This document shows positions 44,101-58,300 of a stretch of 64,000 nucleotides of DNA, piece after piece. Below the pieces are notes generated by a model. It worked only from the letters and a program-made list of their open reading frames with translations, ran no database searches and was not told the origin of the DNA. How positions within the stretch are numbered: the first letter of the stretch is position 1; every line of letters begins with the position of its first letter. The DNA is from Symbiodinium natans (lineage: Eukaryota > Sar > Dinophyceae > Suessiales > Symbiodiniaceae). A program made the translations under genes and the position numbers. The stretch spans positions 299,378 through 363,377 of the forward strand of contig CAJNDS010002141.1 in NCBI GenBank assembly GCA_905221605.1. The letters run 5' to 3'.

Positions 44101-47100
44101 CGTGAACCCTTCCCAATTCGCATCCCACGAGGCTCGCTGCGTTGCGAGGGCATAGGGCCTTTTAGGGCTTGGGGCACAGGGTTTAGGATTTAGGGCGCCC
44201 AAGTATCTGTTGCGGGGCTTTGGGGCTCAGAACTTCTGAGTTCGTGCTTGAATATCCAATTTTTCTTATCGGAAATGAACACAGATTACTGTTATACAAT
44301 TTGGTATATGTTTTGCATTTTGAAGCCCAGAAACACACACAACGGGGCGGGGTGGCACGCTGCTCGTAATAACCTTTTTGGCAATGCCTAAGCCCTAAAC
44401 CCTAACCCTAAACGCATCTTGTGCCACCTAGGGTTCAGGGCTCTCGTGCAGCTCGAGGCACTAAACCTAAACCCCAAAGGCCCTAATCCCTCAGCCCAAA
44501 CCCCAAACTACCCTACACCAAGGGATATTCCCCCCAAGACTAACAGTCCTTAGTAGGGATAATCATATGGTGTACTATAGTCCCCCTATTAAGGACTGTT
44601 AGGACAAGGGGGAGCATCCCAACCCGAACCCCTAACCCTAAACTCTAAGCTGCCCTAAACCCTAAACTACCCTAAACCCTAAACTACCCTAACCCTAAAC
44701 TACCCTAAACCCTAAACTACCCTAACCCTAAACTACCCAAACCCCAAACTACCCTACCCTACACCCTGAACTACACTAAACCCTAACCTACCCTAAACCC
44801 TAAACTACCCTAACCCCTAAACGACAGCGAACCATTTCCGGGATGTCCTGGGAGCCTTGCCATGCATGTGGAAGCTCCTGGGAGGGGGGTTTCTTGTGGC
44901 CACGCCCGGTGGTGGCTGTGATCCGAGCGCCTAAACCCTAAACCCTAAACCCTAAACCCTAAACCCTAAACCCTAAACCCTAAACCCTAAACCCTAAACC
45001 CTAAACCCTAAACCCTAAACCCTAGACCCTAGACCCTAGACCCTAAACCCTAAACCCTAGACCCTAAACCCTAAACCCTAAACCCTAAACCCTAAACCCA
45101 AAGCCTAAACCCCAAACCCTAAACCCTATTCCTAAACCCTAAACCCTCAACCCTCAACCCTCAACCCTAAACCCTAAACCCCAAACCCTAAACCCCAAAC
45201 CCTAAACCCTAAACCCCTAAGCTTTGGATGTTCACCCTTACTAACAGTCGAGAGGGGGGGGGGGGGGGTCTCTTGTGGCCACGCCCGGTGGCGGCTGTGA
45301 TCCGAGCGCCTAAACCCTAAACCCTAAACCCTAAACCCTAAACCCTAAACCCCTAAGCTTGGGATGTTCACCCTTCGATTATAATACTATAATAAGAGGG
45401 CACTATAATCCGACTGTTAGTATGAGGGGGAGCATCCCAACCTCAACCCTAAACCCTAAACCCCTGAGGTGCCGAAAGGCCGGCCCCCCATGAACAACTA
45501 GGACCAAGAGTTTAGGGTTGGTTTAGGGTTTAGGGTTTAGGGGTTTAGGGGTTTTGGAGTTTAGGGGTTTAGGGCCCTTATCCGGGCTTCATAAATGATT
45601 CAGGCTCCCAAACCCTAAACCTTAAAACCCAAAACCCCAAACCCTAAACCCTTCAACGCTCCTAACACCCCATTAAGCCCCTAAACCCTAAACCCTACAA
45701 CCCTAAACCCTAGACCCTTCAACGCTCCAAACACCCCATTAAGCCTCGGGCTGAATTCAATACGTATCAGAACTAGTTTTTTGATCTGGAGACACTAATC
45801 AAGGTATGCTGATTGCCATGTAATGCGTCTTTAGGTTTTAGGGTTTCAGGTTTCGGTTTAGGGCTTTGGCCCTTACAAGCGCAATATGTTGCTTGTGAAC
45901 ACTGGATTTCGGTATTGGAGCTCATTGGTCGTCCTACATCCCTCCATTTTCGTGACCGGCATCTGCAGACCTACTCCTTCAGGTTGAGGGTTCTGGGTTT
46001 CGGATTTAGGGTTGAGGTTTCTAGGATGCCCAGTAGTACCCTTATTCCCTTTTTGGGGGGGGTTTAGGTTCCCTTATAAACCCCTTTAAGCAAAAAAGGG
46101 CACCCTTTTTAAGCCTTGGTTACTGGGCAGCCGAGGTTGTAGGGGTGAGGGGAATATTTTGCAGAGGCTCAGAGAGCCGGCCTAGCTATAGGACCCCTAA
46201 GCTCTCAAGCCTGAGCCCCTCGTGTTTGACCCCTAAACCCTAAACCCCTAAACTCCAAATCCCTAAACCCTAAACCCTAAACCCTAAACCCTAAACCCTA
46301 AACCCTAAACCCTAAACCTAAACTTGACAGGATCTGGATATCTACCCGCGCACCCTCGAGGAGGCGCAGTGAATGTCCGTTACATAGTTTTAGGGCTTAG
46401 GGTTTATAGGTTTCGGTTTAGGGTTTGGGGCTATGGGATTTGGGTCGTGGGGGGTTGGAGTTGGCTGCCTGCATTCGCACCTTACCAGGGCTTCAAGGGC
46501 ACAAAACTGAACCGCTACCTTATGCCTTGGGATGTTCCCTCTCATATAGCCCCTCAATAGGGTTTCAGCACCCCCCTATTATAATCCCTATTAAGAACTC
46601 TTAGTTCATGGGTGCCCCTACTACCCCCCTCTAGGTATCTAGGGACAATTAAGCTTAATTAAGGGAATAAAGGGGGGGTAGTAGAGAGGGGGGTAGTAGG
46701 GGAGCCCATGATTAGTATAAGGGGGAACATCCCAACTTATACCCTTCTACCCTTAGCTTGCAGTCGAAGGGCAACTTAACTTATAGGGCTCTTAAGCGAG
46801 GGAGGGCTCAAGGGGGGCATGTATCCTAAGGTTCCCGAATACCTACTCCCACAACTCTAAACCCAAAACCCTAAACCCTAAACCCTAAACCCTCACAACA
46901 AGAACTAGATCTGTTTACCCTCTACCATTTTCATGGACCCGGGACCCTCTACCCTCCCTGCAACCCCCCCCCCCAAGTTCTTAGGCCCACAAGTTGACCT
47001 CGAATATTTCGGGTATCTTCGAGGGTACTTGGGGGTTTAGGGTTTAGGGTTTAGGGTTCAGGGCTTAGGGTTCAGGGATTCAGGCTTCGGTGCGCAGGAA

Positions 47101-49286
47101 GCCCGAAGACAGACCGTGGAGCCGAAGTCCTATGTAGAGAGACCTCGATAACCCACGATGCGAGGGAAGTATGTTCAGGGTTTAGGATTTAGGGTTTAGG
47201 GTTTAGAGTTTAGGGTTTTTTAAAACCCAAGAGGATTTTCAAACATGTTATTTGTATGAAGGTTCCTCAGGGGAGTATAGTACCGGACAACTCCAGCTTT
47301 CTTCTTGTTTCTTTTTCAAGGGTAGTGAGAGGGCACAAAACTTTGTGCCCTAAATCCGACTTAAACCCTAAATCCCTAAATCCCTAAATCCCTGAACCCT
47401 AAACCCTAAACCCCACAAATGTAGGGCTCTCTCGGCTCACAACATCAATGTGGGAACCCGACCATAATATCGGTTTAGAGTTTAGGGTTTAAGCAATTGC
47501 TCCCCCAAACCGCGAACCCCGCCCGAAACCCTACCTGGGACCCTCTTTATCTGCAGCGTTACGGGTTATGACCTTTAATTAAGGGTAGTTACACTAAACT
47601 GTCGGTACAAAGAGTCCCAGGCAGGTTCTTCTAAACCCTAAACCCTAAACCCTAAACCCCAAACCCCAAACCCCAAACCCCAAACCCTAAACCCTAAACA
47701 CACCCGGGCTTGAACCAGAGATTTTGGGTCTGCAGTCCTGGTGCAGGATGTGCAGAAGCTGCGCGAAAGAGGCGCCACCGCCGTCTTCACGCCTCTCTCT
47801 CCGGAGTTGCATCTTGGCTGGGACCCTTCGTTTGGGGTTTAGGGTTTAGGGTTTAGGGTTTAGGGTTTAGGGTTTAGGGTTAGACGGTCACATCCTTGGA
47901 GATTCTCTAAACTAGGGGCCGTTTGGTACCCTATATCTAAGGCTCCCGTACTTAATTGTAGTAAGAGCCCATGAAAAATGAACCTACCTAAACCCTGGAT
48001 TTGGGAAAGCTGCCATAAATGAGCGCCGCACCTCCTCCACGGGGAAGCTGTCCCGCGCGATGCGCGCGCTGAGGGCCTCGCGCCACTTATGTGGGCTCAA
48101 GTGCCTACCGCCCATATACATCTTCTCTTATAAAAAAACAACACATGACCCGAACCCTAAACCCTAAACCCTACAACATAAACCCTAAACCCTGAACCCT
48201 AAACCCTCAACCCTTTTGGTTTCCTTTGTATGTGTACTCAGGTGTATAGAGTGTAAAGTTTCTTTTAACCTTCTTCTGATAGCTACTAAGATGCGGATGG
48301 CGAGAGAGGTGTAGGCAGTAGGTTAAGTCCCTAACGCTGGCAATGGTGGCTTTGCGGGCTACTCCTTCGAGTCACACAAGAGTTGCTACTCCAACCGTAG
48401 GGCCTCCGCCTTCAGCTTGCCTTCGAGTCACACCAGAGTTGCTACTCCGACAGTGGTGCCTCCGCCTCCAAAGCGCACTCCGAGAGTGGTGCCTCCACCA
48501 AAGTCAGCGGCCCAACCTCTGACTCCGAAGCAAGAAGCAGTTCCTCCCGCTGGTGTTAGCAGCACGACCTCCTCCATCGAAGCAAGAAGCAGCTCCTCCT
48601 GTTCCTCTTCGGCTGGCGACAAGACCGTGTGGGCGTAGATGGCAAAAGGGTTCTTCATAGGAATCCCAAACAGGGAACCGCAGGAACAGAGTAATTTGGA
48701 ATATACAGGCATTATAAGGACCCTGGTAGGTATATCCTGTTCTATTCCTACTATCTTCTTGGCCCTAAACCCTAAACCCTGAACCCTGAACCCTGAACCC
48801 TGGTGCCCTATTTGGGGTTCCCACTCACCTCCCGGATCTGTCTTTACCTAGGTGTAAGGGGGTATGGCGTCATGTCTAAGAGCGCTGTTCCACAAGGTCA
48901 GGCTTTGGAGCTTGTGGTTTGAGGGTTTTGCTGGGCTTCAGTAGCCCTAAACCCTAAACCCCAAACCCTAAACCCTAGTGAAACCCGAAGCCCTAGAGCC
49001 CACAGGTACCCTAAACCCTAAACCCTAAACCCTAAACCCTAAGCTCGAGGTATCCGACTGGAAGCCCTGGGAGTACCGTGGCCCTGGGCTCAGGATGAAC
49101 AGGTGAGGTGTCCCCAATCCGATATGGGCGGGTTTTAGGTGTTTCGGGCTTGGATTCCCCGAGCCTCAACCCCCAAAAAGCCGTACAGCCCTAACAGCCA
49201 GAAACCGGGGTGGGGGTGGAGTGGGGGGGGGGGGTGGGGGGTGGTGGGGGGGGGTGGGGGGTGGGGGGGGGGTGGGGGGGGGTGGT

Positions 49287-49320
<34 letters not shown>

Positions 49321-52300
49321 GGGGGGGGGGGGTGGGGGGGGTGGGGGGGGCGGGGGGTGGGGGGGTGGGGGGAGGGCGGCGGGGACGTGGGGGGACGGGG
49401 TTTTGGAGGTTAGGGCTTTTGGCTGCGTTCTGAGTTTGGGGTTGTAGGGATGAGGGTCTTAGCCGTTGACTCGTAGGGGTGTGGCGTTATAGGGTTTGTG
49501 GTGTCGGGGTTTTGGGGGTTTGGGTTTTGGGGGTTAGGGTTTAGGGTTTAGGGTTTAGGGTTTAGGGTTTAGGGTTTAGGGTGAGAATTTTTGTTGGGGG
49601 GTTTAAGGTTTGATTGGGGTTTAGGGTCGTTTAAGGTGACTGAGAAGCGTCATGTTTTTCTTATCTCAGGTGGTGCCCAAGTTCGTGGAGGGCAAGAGTG
49701 AGGCACGCTGCGCCCTGAAGCCTACGGGTTTAGGGTTTAGGGTTTAGGGTTTAGGGTTTAGGGTTTGGGTTTAGGGTTTAGGGTTTAGTGTTTAGGGTTT
49801 AGGGTTTAGGGTTTAGGGTTTAGGGTGGCCAGAAGAAAGCCTCAGGGTTTACAGAGTTGGGTTTAGGGTCTATGGTTCGGGGTTGGGATGTTCCCCCTTA
49901 TACTAACAGTCTTTAATAGGGATTATACTAAGGGGTACTAGAATCCCTATTGAGGACTGTTGGTATAAGGGGCTAACAGTCTTTAATAGGGATTATACTA
50001 AGGGGTACTAGAATCCCTATTGAGGACTGTTGGTATAAGGGGGACCATCCCAAGCCTAGGGTCCCTACGAGGCTAGAAGAAGGCCTAAGAGCACATGTTT
50101 GCCACGACTTCCTGGTCTTCGTACTCACGTGGTTTAGGCTTTAGGGCCCCAAGGCCGAGCATGAAGGGGGATTCTGGGCTAAACCCGGGTTTAGGGTTTA
50201 GGTTTAGGGTTTAGGGTTTAGGTTTTAGGGTTAGGGTTTAGGGTTTAGGGTTTAGGGTTTAGGGTTTAGGGTTTAGGGTTTAGGGTGCCCTAAACCGTGG
50301 ACATGTTGTTTCCGGTGCAGGGGGAAGGGGGAGTTCTCATAGAAGCAAGGTGGGGGTTCTCAGCGCCCTCCAGAGTTGAAGATTTCTACTCGGACCCTAA
50401 CGTCCTATACCCTATAAAGCCCTAAAGTCCTAAACTTGAAAGCCCTAGACCCTAAGCCCCTGGAGCCCTAAAGCCCTAAATTCCTTAAATCCCTAAACCC
50501 CTAAAGCCCTACAGTCCTAAGAGGCCGCCGATCGCCCGCACTTCTTCTCTGGCGTCGCGACTGTCTGCCTTTCTCTCAGCTCTAGGTGTGTCCGGGTTAA
50601 GGGTTGAGAATACATGGTGAGTTCTCAATTGTTGGCTCCTTGTTTGAGGTACACCAAATAATAGGGGCCGGCCGCCTTATAACAAGGACCCCTTTTCGGG
50701 CTTGTAGGGTTTAGGTTCAGGGGAGGGTCAGCTTTAGGGTCAAAGGGACCAAGGATGAGGATTTAGGGTATTTAGTTCGAAGAGGACGGGTTTAACAAGC
50801 CGCGTGGAGCAAGTTTCTGATCCTTCGCCCCAACGAGAGCGACCGTGTTGCTTGCTTGCTGGCTGGCTTGTGTGTGTGTGCACCTTCATGTGCGCAAGGT
50901 AGGATTTGAACAGCCGCTGTGCATTTCTCGTAGTCTTCGTTTCCTGCAATCAGGTCTGAAATTCTTCAACCTCGTTCAGCCAGACGTCGTGATTTTTGGG
51001 CAGAAGGATGCGATGCAGTGCGTGGTGATTGCCCGCATGCTCGAGGACGGCAGGGCGCATGTAATCTGCTACGCTGCACCTGTCGTTGCATGGTTTTTGT
51101 CTGCTGACCGGAGGTAGGGGACCTTTATGTGCCCCAGCACCTAGTAACCCTTGTTTTCGGAACCCTCAACAAGGGCAATTACTCCCAGTTGGAGTGTCGG
51201 GTTCCCGGCAAAGGGCACTAAGGCATGAGCCGACCAGCACACAGAAACACGCAAGGGTTGAGGTTCACTAGCATGCAGAATTGTTCAAGGTTTAGGGCTT
51301 AGGGTTCAGGGTTTAGGGCGCAGGGTTTACATAACTAGGTAGGCCCTTGGGATATTTAGGCCCTCATGACTGGGTTTAAGAGGATCATGTTTAGGAGTTT
51401 TCTTGTTACAGGGTTGTTAGATCGGTACATCAGACACATACACGAGAGACGGACAGGCGAGCCGAGAGCCGGAAAGTCAAGCAGACAGATGAAGCAGTTT
51501 GCACAAATTAAGGCTTGGGGGTTAGGGTTTAGAGTTTAGGGTTTAGGGCTACTCTTGTTTGCGAGCTTTTTTTCATCACTGTTGTATGTGGGGTCATGAG
51601 GGGACTCTGGGCGCCCGAAATTCGTAAAAGGTTCAGCCCGATTCTGATTCCACTGCGGGGGGGGGGGGGGGGGGGGGAGATAGGGTTCAGGGTCTAGGGT
51701 TGAGGTTTAGGGTTTAGGGTTTTGAGTTTTGGGTTTAGGATTTAGGGTTTAGGGTTACACCCATCAAGCCGCAAGCCTATCCAGGATCTGATGTTGCACG
51801 ACCGCATCACTATGCATGTGGTACCCACCTCTCGAGAAGCAGATGGGTATCCGACTCAGCTGTCTGTTCGGTGTGCTTTAGGGTTTAAGGTTTAAGGTTT
51901 AGGGTTTGGGGTTTGAGGCTTCTTGGGTTTGTTCCCTAAAACCTTGGCCCCATGGCATTCCTGCCCTTTGTATTTCCTTGCATTGCCACGGCTTCACTTA
52001 TGGGCCCTTAAGGCCCCGTCCCTAAACCCTAAACCCCAAACCCCAAACCCCAAACCCCAAACCCTAAACCCCAAACCCCAAACCCCAAACCCCAAACCCC
52101 AAACCCCAAACCCCAAACCCCAAATCCCAAACCCCAAACCCCAAACCCCAAACCCTAAACCCTAAACCTCAAAGCCTAAGCCCGATCAAGCCCAGGTCCT
52201 CTTGGGAGTGGAAGCGATTTCACCTCTTTTTGGTACTCAGAGGCTTCCTACCAGTAAGTGCCAGACCCGAAGGCTCCTAAGCTGAACCCTAAACCCTAAA

Positions 52301-55300
52301 CCCTACACCCTAAACTCTAAACCCTAGGCCCAAAGCCCTAAAGACCCTAGACTTGGGACGTTCCCCCTTATGCTACCAGTCCTTAATGGGGATCCTAATG
52401 ACCCCCTCCTCTGAAAGGAAGAAGAGGAGGTGTGAGGCAGCGAGCTGCTGCCCTCGAAGCTGAGCAGGTCCCAGCTGTGGAACGCACCTAAACCCTAAAC
52501 CCTAAACCCTAAACCCGAAACCCTATAAACCCTTTGGCCGCACAGCTGAAGGAGAGGTGGGCTTGGGGTGATATCAGCCCAGCGACCGTGCAGGCACTGG
52601 CTGCAGCTGCTGTGAAAGGGTTTAGGGTTTAGGGTTTAGGGTTTAGGGTTTAGGGTTTAGGGTTTAGGGTTTAGGGTTAAGACTTCGATGCAGTTGCAGC
52701 AAAAGCTCCGGCAGAGTTACAAGCTCTGGCTTGTTGCCCATCGCGCTCAGAAGGCGTTCCACGGCCTGCCATGCAGTTTTCTAGGTCCGTGGGACTTTAC
52801 AGGGTTTAGGGTTTAGGGTTTAGGGTTTAGGGTTTAGGGTTTAGGGTTTCACTTTATCAGTGTAGGGTTCCTCTAATTTCAAATTCAGGGAGCCAAAAGT
52901 TAAACTTTTCTTGGGTCGGGGGGTTAAAGAGCAACCGAGTCTGCAGGGTTCGGAAGGGGGTTCAAGGGAGGTATGTCACCCAAGGTTCCCTCATGCTCCC
53001 CACTACTCCCTCAGGCTTCCCCTCCCTTCTAAGCAGTGTCTGGTTTAGGGCTTAGTAAGGCTTAGGGCTTGGGGTTAAGGGTTAAGGGTTTAGGTCGGGG
53101 TGTGGTCTCTCCTTCCCGACTAACTAAGCAGTCTACCTTGAATCACAATAGGGACCCGAATACGATTTTTGGTATCGTCCTTAGTTAAGAGGGTTCTGGG
53201 CTCTCTGGGTTTAGTATCATACAGGAATCATTCAAGAAGCTCCAAGCCCCAAACGCCCCAAGCAAGTGAAGCCCCGCGGCTTCCGACGTCAAGGTTGGCC
53301 CGATCTTCTCGGAATTCGTACCTCACGCCGAGCATGCGCCAGAAGGCAGCGCGGCAGTCAGGTTTGGGGTGCTTCCCCGCAAACCCTAAAACGATTCAGG
53401 GCTTAGAGTCTAGTTAGGACCCAGATGAAACCCTTATTTCACTTTTTTAGGGTTAGGTTTCCTTCTAAGCCCCTTTAAACAAAAGAGGGCACCATTCTTC
53501 ATTCCTAGGTTACTCCTATAGGGTTTAGGGTTTATTCCTGAACTTTTTGCGATGCTTGAGGCTTGCCGAGGTAGCTCATTTAAGTCGATGACCCCTCATC
53601 CACTCTGATAGATACCATGGCTTCCGTATCATGGTGGTGTCAATTTACGCCCCTCCCCCCGACCCGAAAGCCCTCAAACTCACAGCCTGAATTTGAAACC
53701 CCAAACCCTACCCCCTGAACTCTGCACCCTAAACCCGCATCCCGGAGCCTTCTCAAGTGGGTTGGAAAGACACTAAGCCTCGTCCGTCATCAGCCCTAGG
53801 TGCAGTTTTGGGTTGAGGGTTTGGGGTTAAGGGTTTCGGGTTTAGGGTTTGGGGTTTAGGGTTTGGTGTGGTAATGTGGTAGCAAAGCAGCAGACAATGC
53901 GGCATGCCTGTCAACCCCAACACCCAGAACTCCTGCAACACATCGCACCCCGAGAGCCCACAAACATCTGGCACCTTACGGGCCCTCCAAGCCCGGAAGC
54001 CTCAAAACCTCCCAAACACTTGAGTTCCAAAGCCCTAAAGCCCCAAAAGCCTAGACCGTAAACCCCTAAAACTTACAAGCCCTTGCAAACACTTGTAAGC
54101 CCTGATAATCACTAAACCCTAAAGCCCTGCGCCCTAAAGCTCCAAACCCTAAAGCCTAAAGCCCGACACCCTAAGTCTTAAACCCCAAGCCGGTAGCCGG
54201 AATCCCTGAAACGGCAATCCCAGACCCGAAATCCTCAACCCTGAACTCTGAACCCTGAGCCCCAAGCCTCAAGAGCCCTACACCTGGTGCCCTAAACCCT
54301 ATAACCTAACACGGTTCATAGGCATAGGGTTTAGGGTTTAGGGTTTAGGGTCTAGGGTTTAGGGTTTAGGGTTTAGGGTTTAGGGTTTAGGGTTTAGGTT
54401 TAGGGTTTAGGGTTTAGGGTTTAGGGTTTAGGGTTTAGGGTTTAGGGTTTAGGGTTTAGGGTATTCAGCCTGAAAGCCAGGCACCGGCCATCTACCGAGC
54501 TTTGCGCGCGGCCACGGGGGCGGCGGATGCCTCCCCAGGCTCTGCGGGAGCCCCAAGGCACTTGATGTGGAAGGTTTAGGGTTTAGGGTTTAGGGTTTCA
54601 GGGTTGTAGGGTTTCAGGGTTTTAGGGTTTTAGGGTTGTTGCGTTTTAGGGTTTTAGAGTTTTCGGGTTTTTCGGGTTTTGGGTTTTAGGGTTTAGGGTT
54701 TAGGGTCAGGTTCAGAGTTGCCCGGGTCCTTAAGAATTCCCTAGGTAGGGGCCCCAGAGGCCGCATTCCCAGGTTCCGTAGCGTCTTCTCAGGGTTTCTA
54801 GGCCTGAAGATTGTCTAGGGTCCCTAGATTTTAGGGTTTATAGGTTTTAGGGTTTAGGGTTAGGGCCTAGGTTTTGTGGGGTATTCTTTAGGGACCTAGA
54901 AGGGCGAGGGATTGTAGGGTCCGTGAGTTTTATAGGTCTTAGCGTGCGTAGGGTAGCTTGAGTTCCTGGGGTTTGTACGGTTCAGGGTTTATTGGGTTTA
55001 TGGTTTAGGGCTTAGGTGTTAGGGTTTGGTGGGTTTAGGGTTTGTAGGGTTCAGGGTTGTTTGGGATTATGGGGTTTAGAAGTTCAGGATTCATTGTCCA
55101 GGGGGTTAGGGTGCAGGGGGGTTAGGGCTTGGGTGAGAGGACGCTTTTAAAGGCACTTCGGGGGGGGGGGGGGTTAAGGTTTGGGGGGCTCAAAACTGAA
55201 AAATCTTACAAACAGGACACCCTAAACCCTAGACCCTAACCCAGTTTTTGTTCATTCATCATTGCTGCGGAGAAGTCGTAGGAAGCGCACCTACAAAGCG

Positions 55301-58300
55301 ATTTTAAAGAAAGGATATGAGGCTTCGGGGGTTTAAGGTGCAAAGAGATATTAACAAACACTCTGGCACTCCCCAATGGAGGAGGGGGAAGCCGTTTCAA
55401 TGAAACCCTACACCCCTAGAGCCCTCAACCCTACTCTACGGCCCTAAACCCTAAAGCCTACCCTACGCCCTACGAACCCTAAGCAACACCCTACACCCCT
55501 AAACCTCGAACCCTAATTTCCCCCCCCCCCCCCCCCCCCGCTAAAACTCCAAAACGGGACCCGAACTGGGGTTTAGGGTTTAGGGTTTAGGAGTTTAGGA
55601 GTTTAGGAGTTCAGGGTTTAGGGTTTAGGGTTTAGGGTTTAGGAAGGTACGCTCTCCACAATCCGAGGTCCGCACGCAGGTCCGCCGGGATCTTGAGAGC
55701 CAGGGCCTGACCGTGAGCCCGGGCTCCAAGACTTTTTGGGGCTTAGTAGGGGTTTTGGGGTTCAGGGGTCAGGGGTTTAGGAGGTTTTTAGAGTTTTTGC
55801 TGTTTTTTTTCCAGTTTTTTTTTTTTTATTTTTTTTGGGGGGGGGGGGGGGGGGGGGGGGGGGGTGTTTTGGTGCGTTTTGTGTGTCAGGGGGTCAAAAG
55901 GCTTTGTTTATTGTGTGCTTGTGTGTGTGTGTGTGTTGTGTGTGTGTTTTTTTTTTTGGAGGGGGGGGGGGGCTTTGGGCGTTTTAAGCTTTTTAGGTTG
56001 CGGTTTGTTTGTTCGGGTTTTAGTAAAATTTAGGGTTTTGGGGCTTTTGGGATTTGAGGTTTTGAGGGTTTAGAGCTCGGTCCCTGAAATCTCCGCATCC
56101 AAGGTTCAAGTTCAGGAGCCCTAACGTCTGAGTTTAGGATTTAGGGTTTAGGGTTTAGGGTTTAGGGTTTAGGGTTTAGGGTTTAGTTCCCCCTTCTACA
56201 AACAGTTAAGAGGGATTATAGTACCCCTATGATAATGCCCATTAAGGACGTCAGAATAAGGGGGAGCATCCCAAGTTAGAGAGGTTTAGAGTTTCAGGGT
56301 CTGGGGTGGGTGGGGGTGGGTGGGAGGTGTAGAGTGGCAGGGTTGAGGAGCGCAAGTTTACGGAGCTGTTTAGCGCATTCTTTTGCAGATGGCATCTTCC
56401 TCGTTTCGCGATATGACACCATGTAGCTACTATGCTGTGTTTGGGCAGTTTTTTTTTTGTTGTTTCCGTGGTTTGGTTTGCTGCGTTGTATATCGCGTAC
56501 ATACACTACGCGTAGCTAGATGTAGAACGCATGAACCCTCAACCCTAAACCCTAAACCCCAAACCCTGATGGGTCACCAGGCATCTTCCAGTCTGCCAGA
56601 GACTCGACCGAGGAACTCTAGACCTGTAGACCTTTTGTAGGGTTTAGGGTTTAGGGTTTAGGGTTTAGGGTTTAGGGTTTAGGTGTTAGGGTTTAGGGTT
56701 TAGGGTGTAGGGTGTAGGGTGTAGGGTGTAGGGTGTAGGGTTTGGGGAGGCCCATTCTGCATAAGCCCGACGGCTAGAAGGTGCGACTATCTGTACAAAT
56801 ACAGAATATGTCTACGTAGGTATGTATATATATATATATGTGTATTTATTTATACTCACATCTCTACATACATACGTACGTACGTACATATATACATACG
56901 GATGTTCAATTAATGCCTGACACGCCGTGCACTTCTGTCTCACACTAGTACACTTTCTATCCTCGCGGGCCCCAATATTATTCTCTGATTGAATCGGCCT
57001 GCGCAACAGAAGGCTCATGTAATAAAGTAACAATACGGGCTGTTTTTAGCAGATAAGCTTACTTTTACTTTTCCTTCGGGCGCGTACGTCATGAATTTCT
57101 CCCAAAGGGTCCATGTACCCATATCGTATATACTTGGGCCTTGAAGGGGTTCCTAAACAGTAGCTTTAGGGCCCAAGTATATACTGTATGGGTACATGGG
57201 TACATGGGCCCTTGGGGTCTTTGGTTTAGGGTTTAGGGTCTAGGGTTCAGGGTTTAGGGTTTAGGGTTCAGGGTTTAGGGTTTAGGTGCGTCGCATCTCT
57301 TCTGCATGCCTTGAGGCTACATCTCCGTGGCAGACACTCGCTTCATGGACGAGAAAGCTGACGAGGCAGTCTGTGACCGGTTTAGGGTTTAGGGCTTAGG
57401 GATTAGGGTTTAGGGTTTATAGGGTTTATAGGGTTTATAGGGTTTATAGGGTTTATAGGGTTTATAGGGTTTATAGGGTTTATAGGGTTTATAGGGTTTA
57501 TAGGGTTTATAGGGTTTATAGGGTTTATGGGGTTTATGGGGTTTATAGGGTTCAGGGTCTGTTCTAGAGTCCGATCCCCTTGACTCTGAATTCAATTTCA
57601 TGGCTTTCAGGCCTAAAGCAGAGGTCTGCAAGGGGGGTTGGGTCACCGCACGTTCCTTATATTAGGGTTTAGGGTTTAGGGTTTAGGAGGGTTAAGGGTT
57701 TAGGGAATCCTCCCTCCTCCCCCTGGTTCTTGGTAGGAATTGAGTGCATGAGGGCCCTCCAAGTACCATACCCTTTAAGGGATAGGGTTTAGGGTTTAGG
57801 GTTTGGGGTTTGGGGTTTGGGGTTTAGGGTTTAGGGTTTAGGGTTTAGGTACTTCATTCATTCCCTACTAAGAGTCAGCCTGGCCCTCCGCCCTCACAAG
57901 TGCCTGCTTGCAGGTTCCTGAATTGTAGGGTTTGGAGCAGGGACTTGCCCTAAGGGTCCATGTACCCATACAGTCTAGGCTTGGGTCCTAAAGCTACTCT
58001 ACAGCAACCCCTTTTAAGGCCCAAGTCCAAGTATATACCATTGAAGCACATGGACCCTTAGGGTTAGAAAGATTATTGGGCTCTGGGTCAGGACTGAAGC
58101 CCAAAGAGCCCAATACCCCTGTACCTTTAAATCATATCAGTAACCCTAAACCCTGAAAACTAAACCCTAAACCCTCTTATGATTTAAGGTAGTCCTTAAT
58201 CAAGGGGTATTGGGCTCAGGGTCAGGACTGAAGACACCCCGATCCTTGCACCATCCATCCTCAACCCATGCAGGCCCACACCCTGCGCCTTCGTCCTAAA

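Noticed and set aside
47700-47750. tRNA-like string (gggcttgaaccagagattttgggtc) on the minus strand
   Set aside because: No complete cloverleaf can be drawn and it overlaps the acceptor of a well-supported panC exon.
49139-49447. Poly-Gly/Trp frames
   Set aside because: Caused by the G-rich tract; no codon or family evidence.
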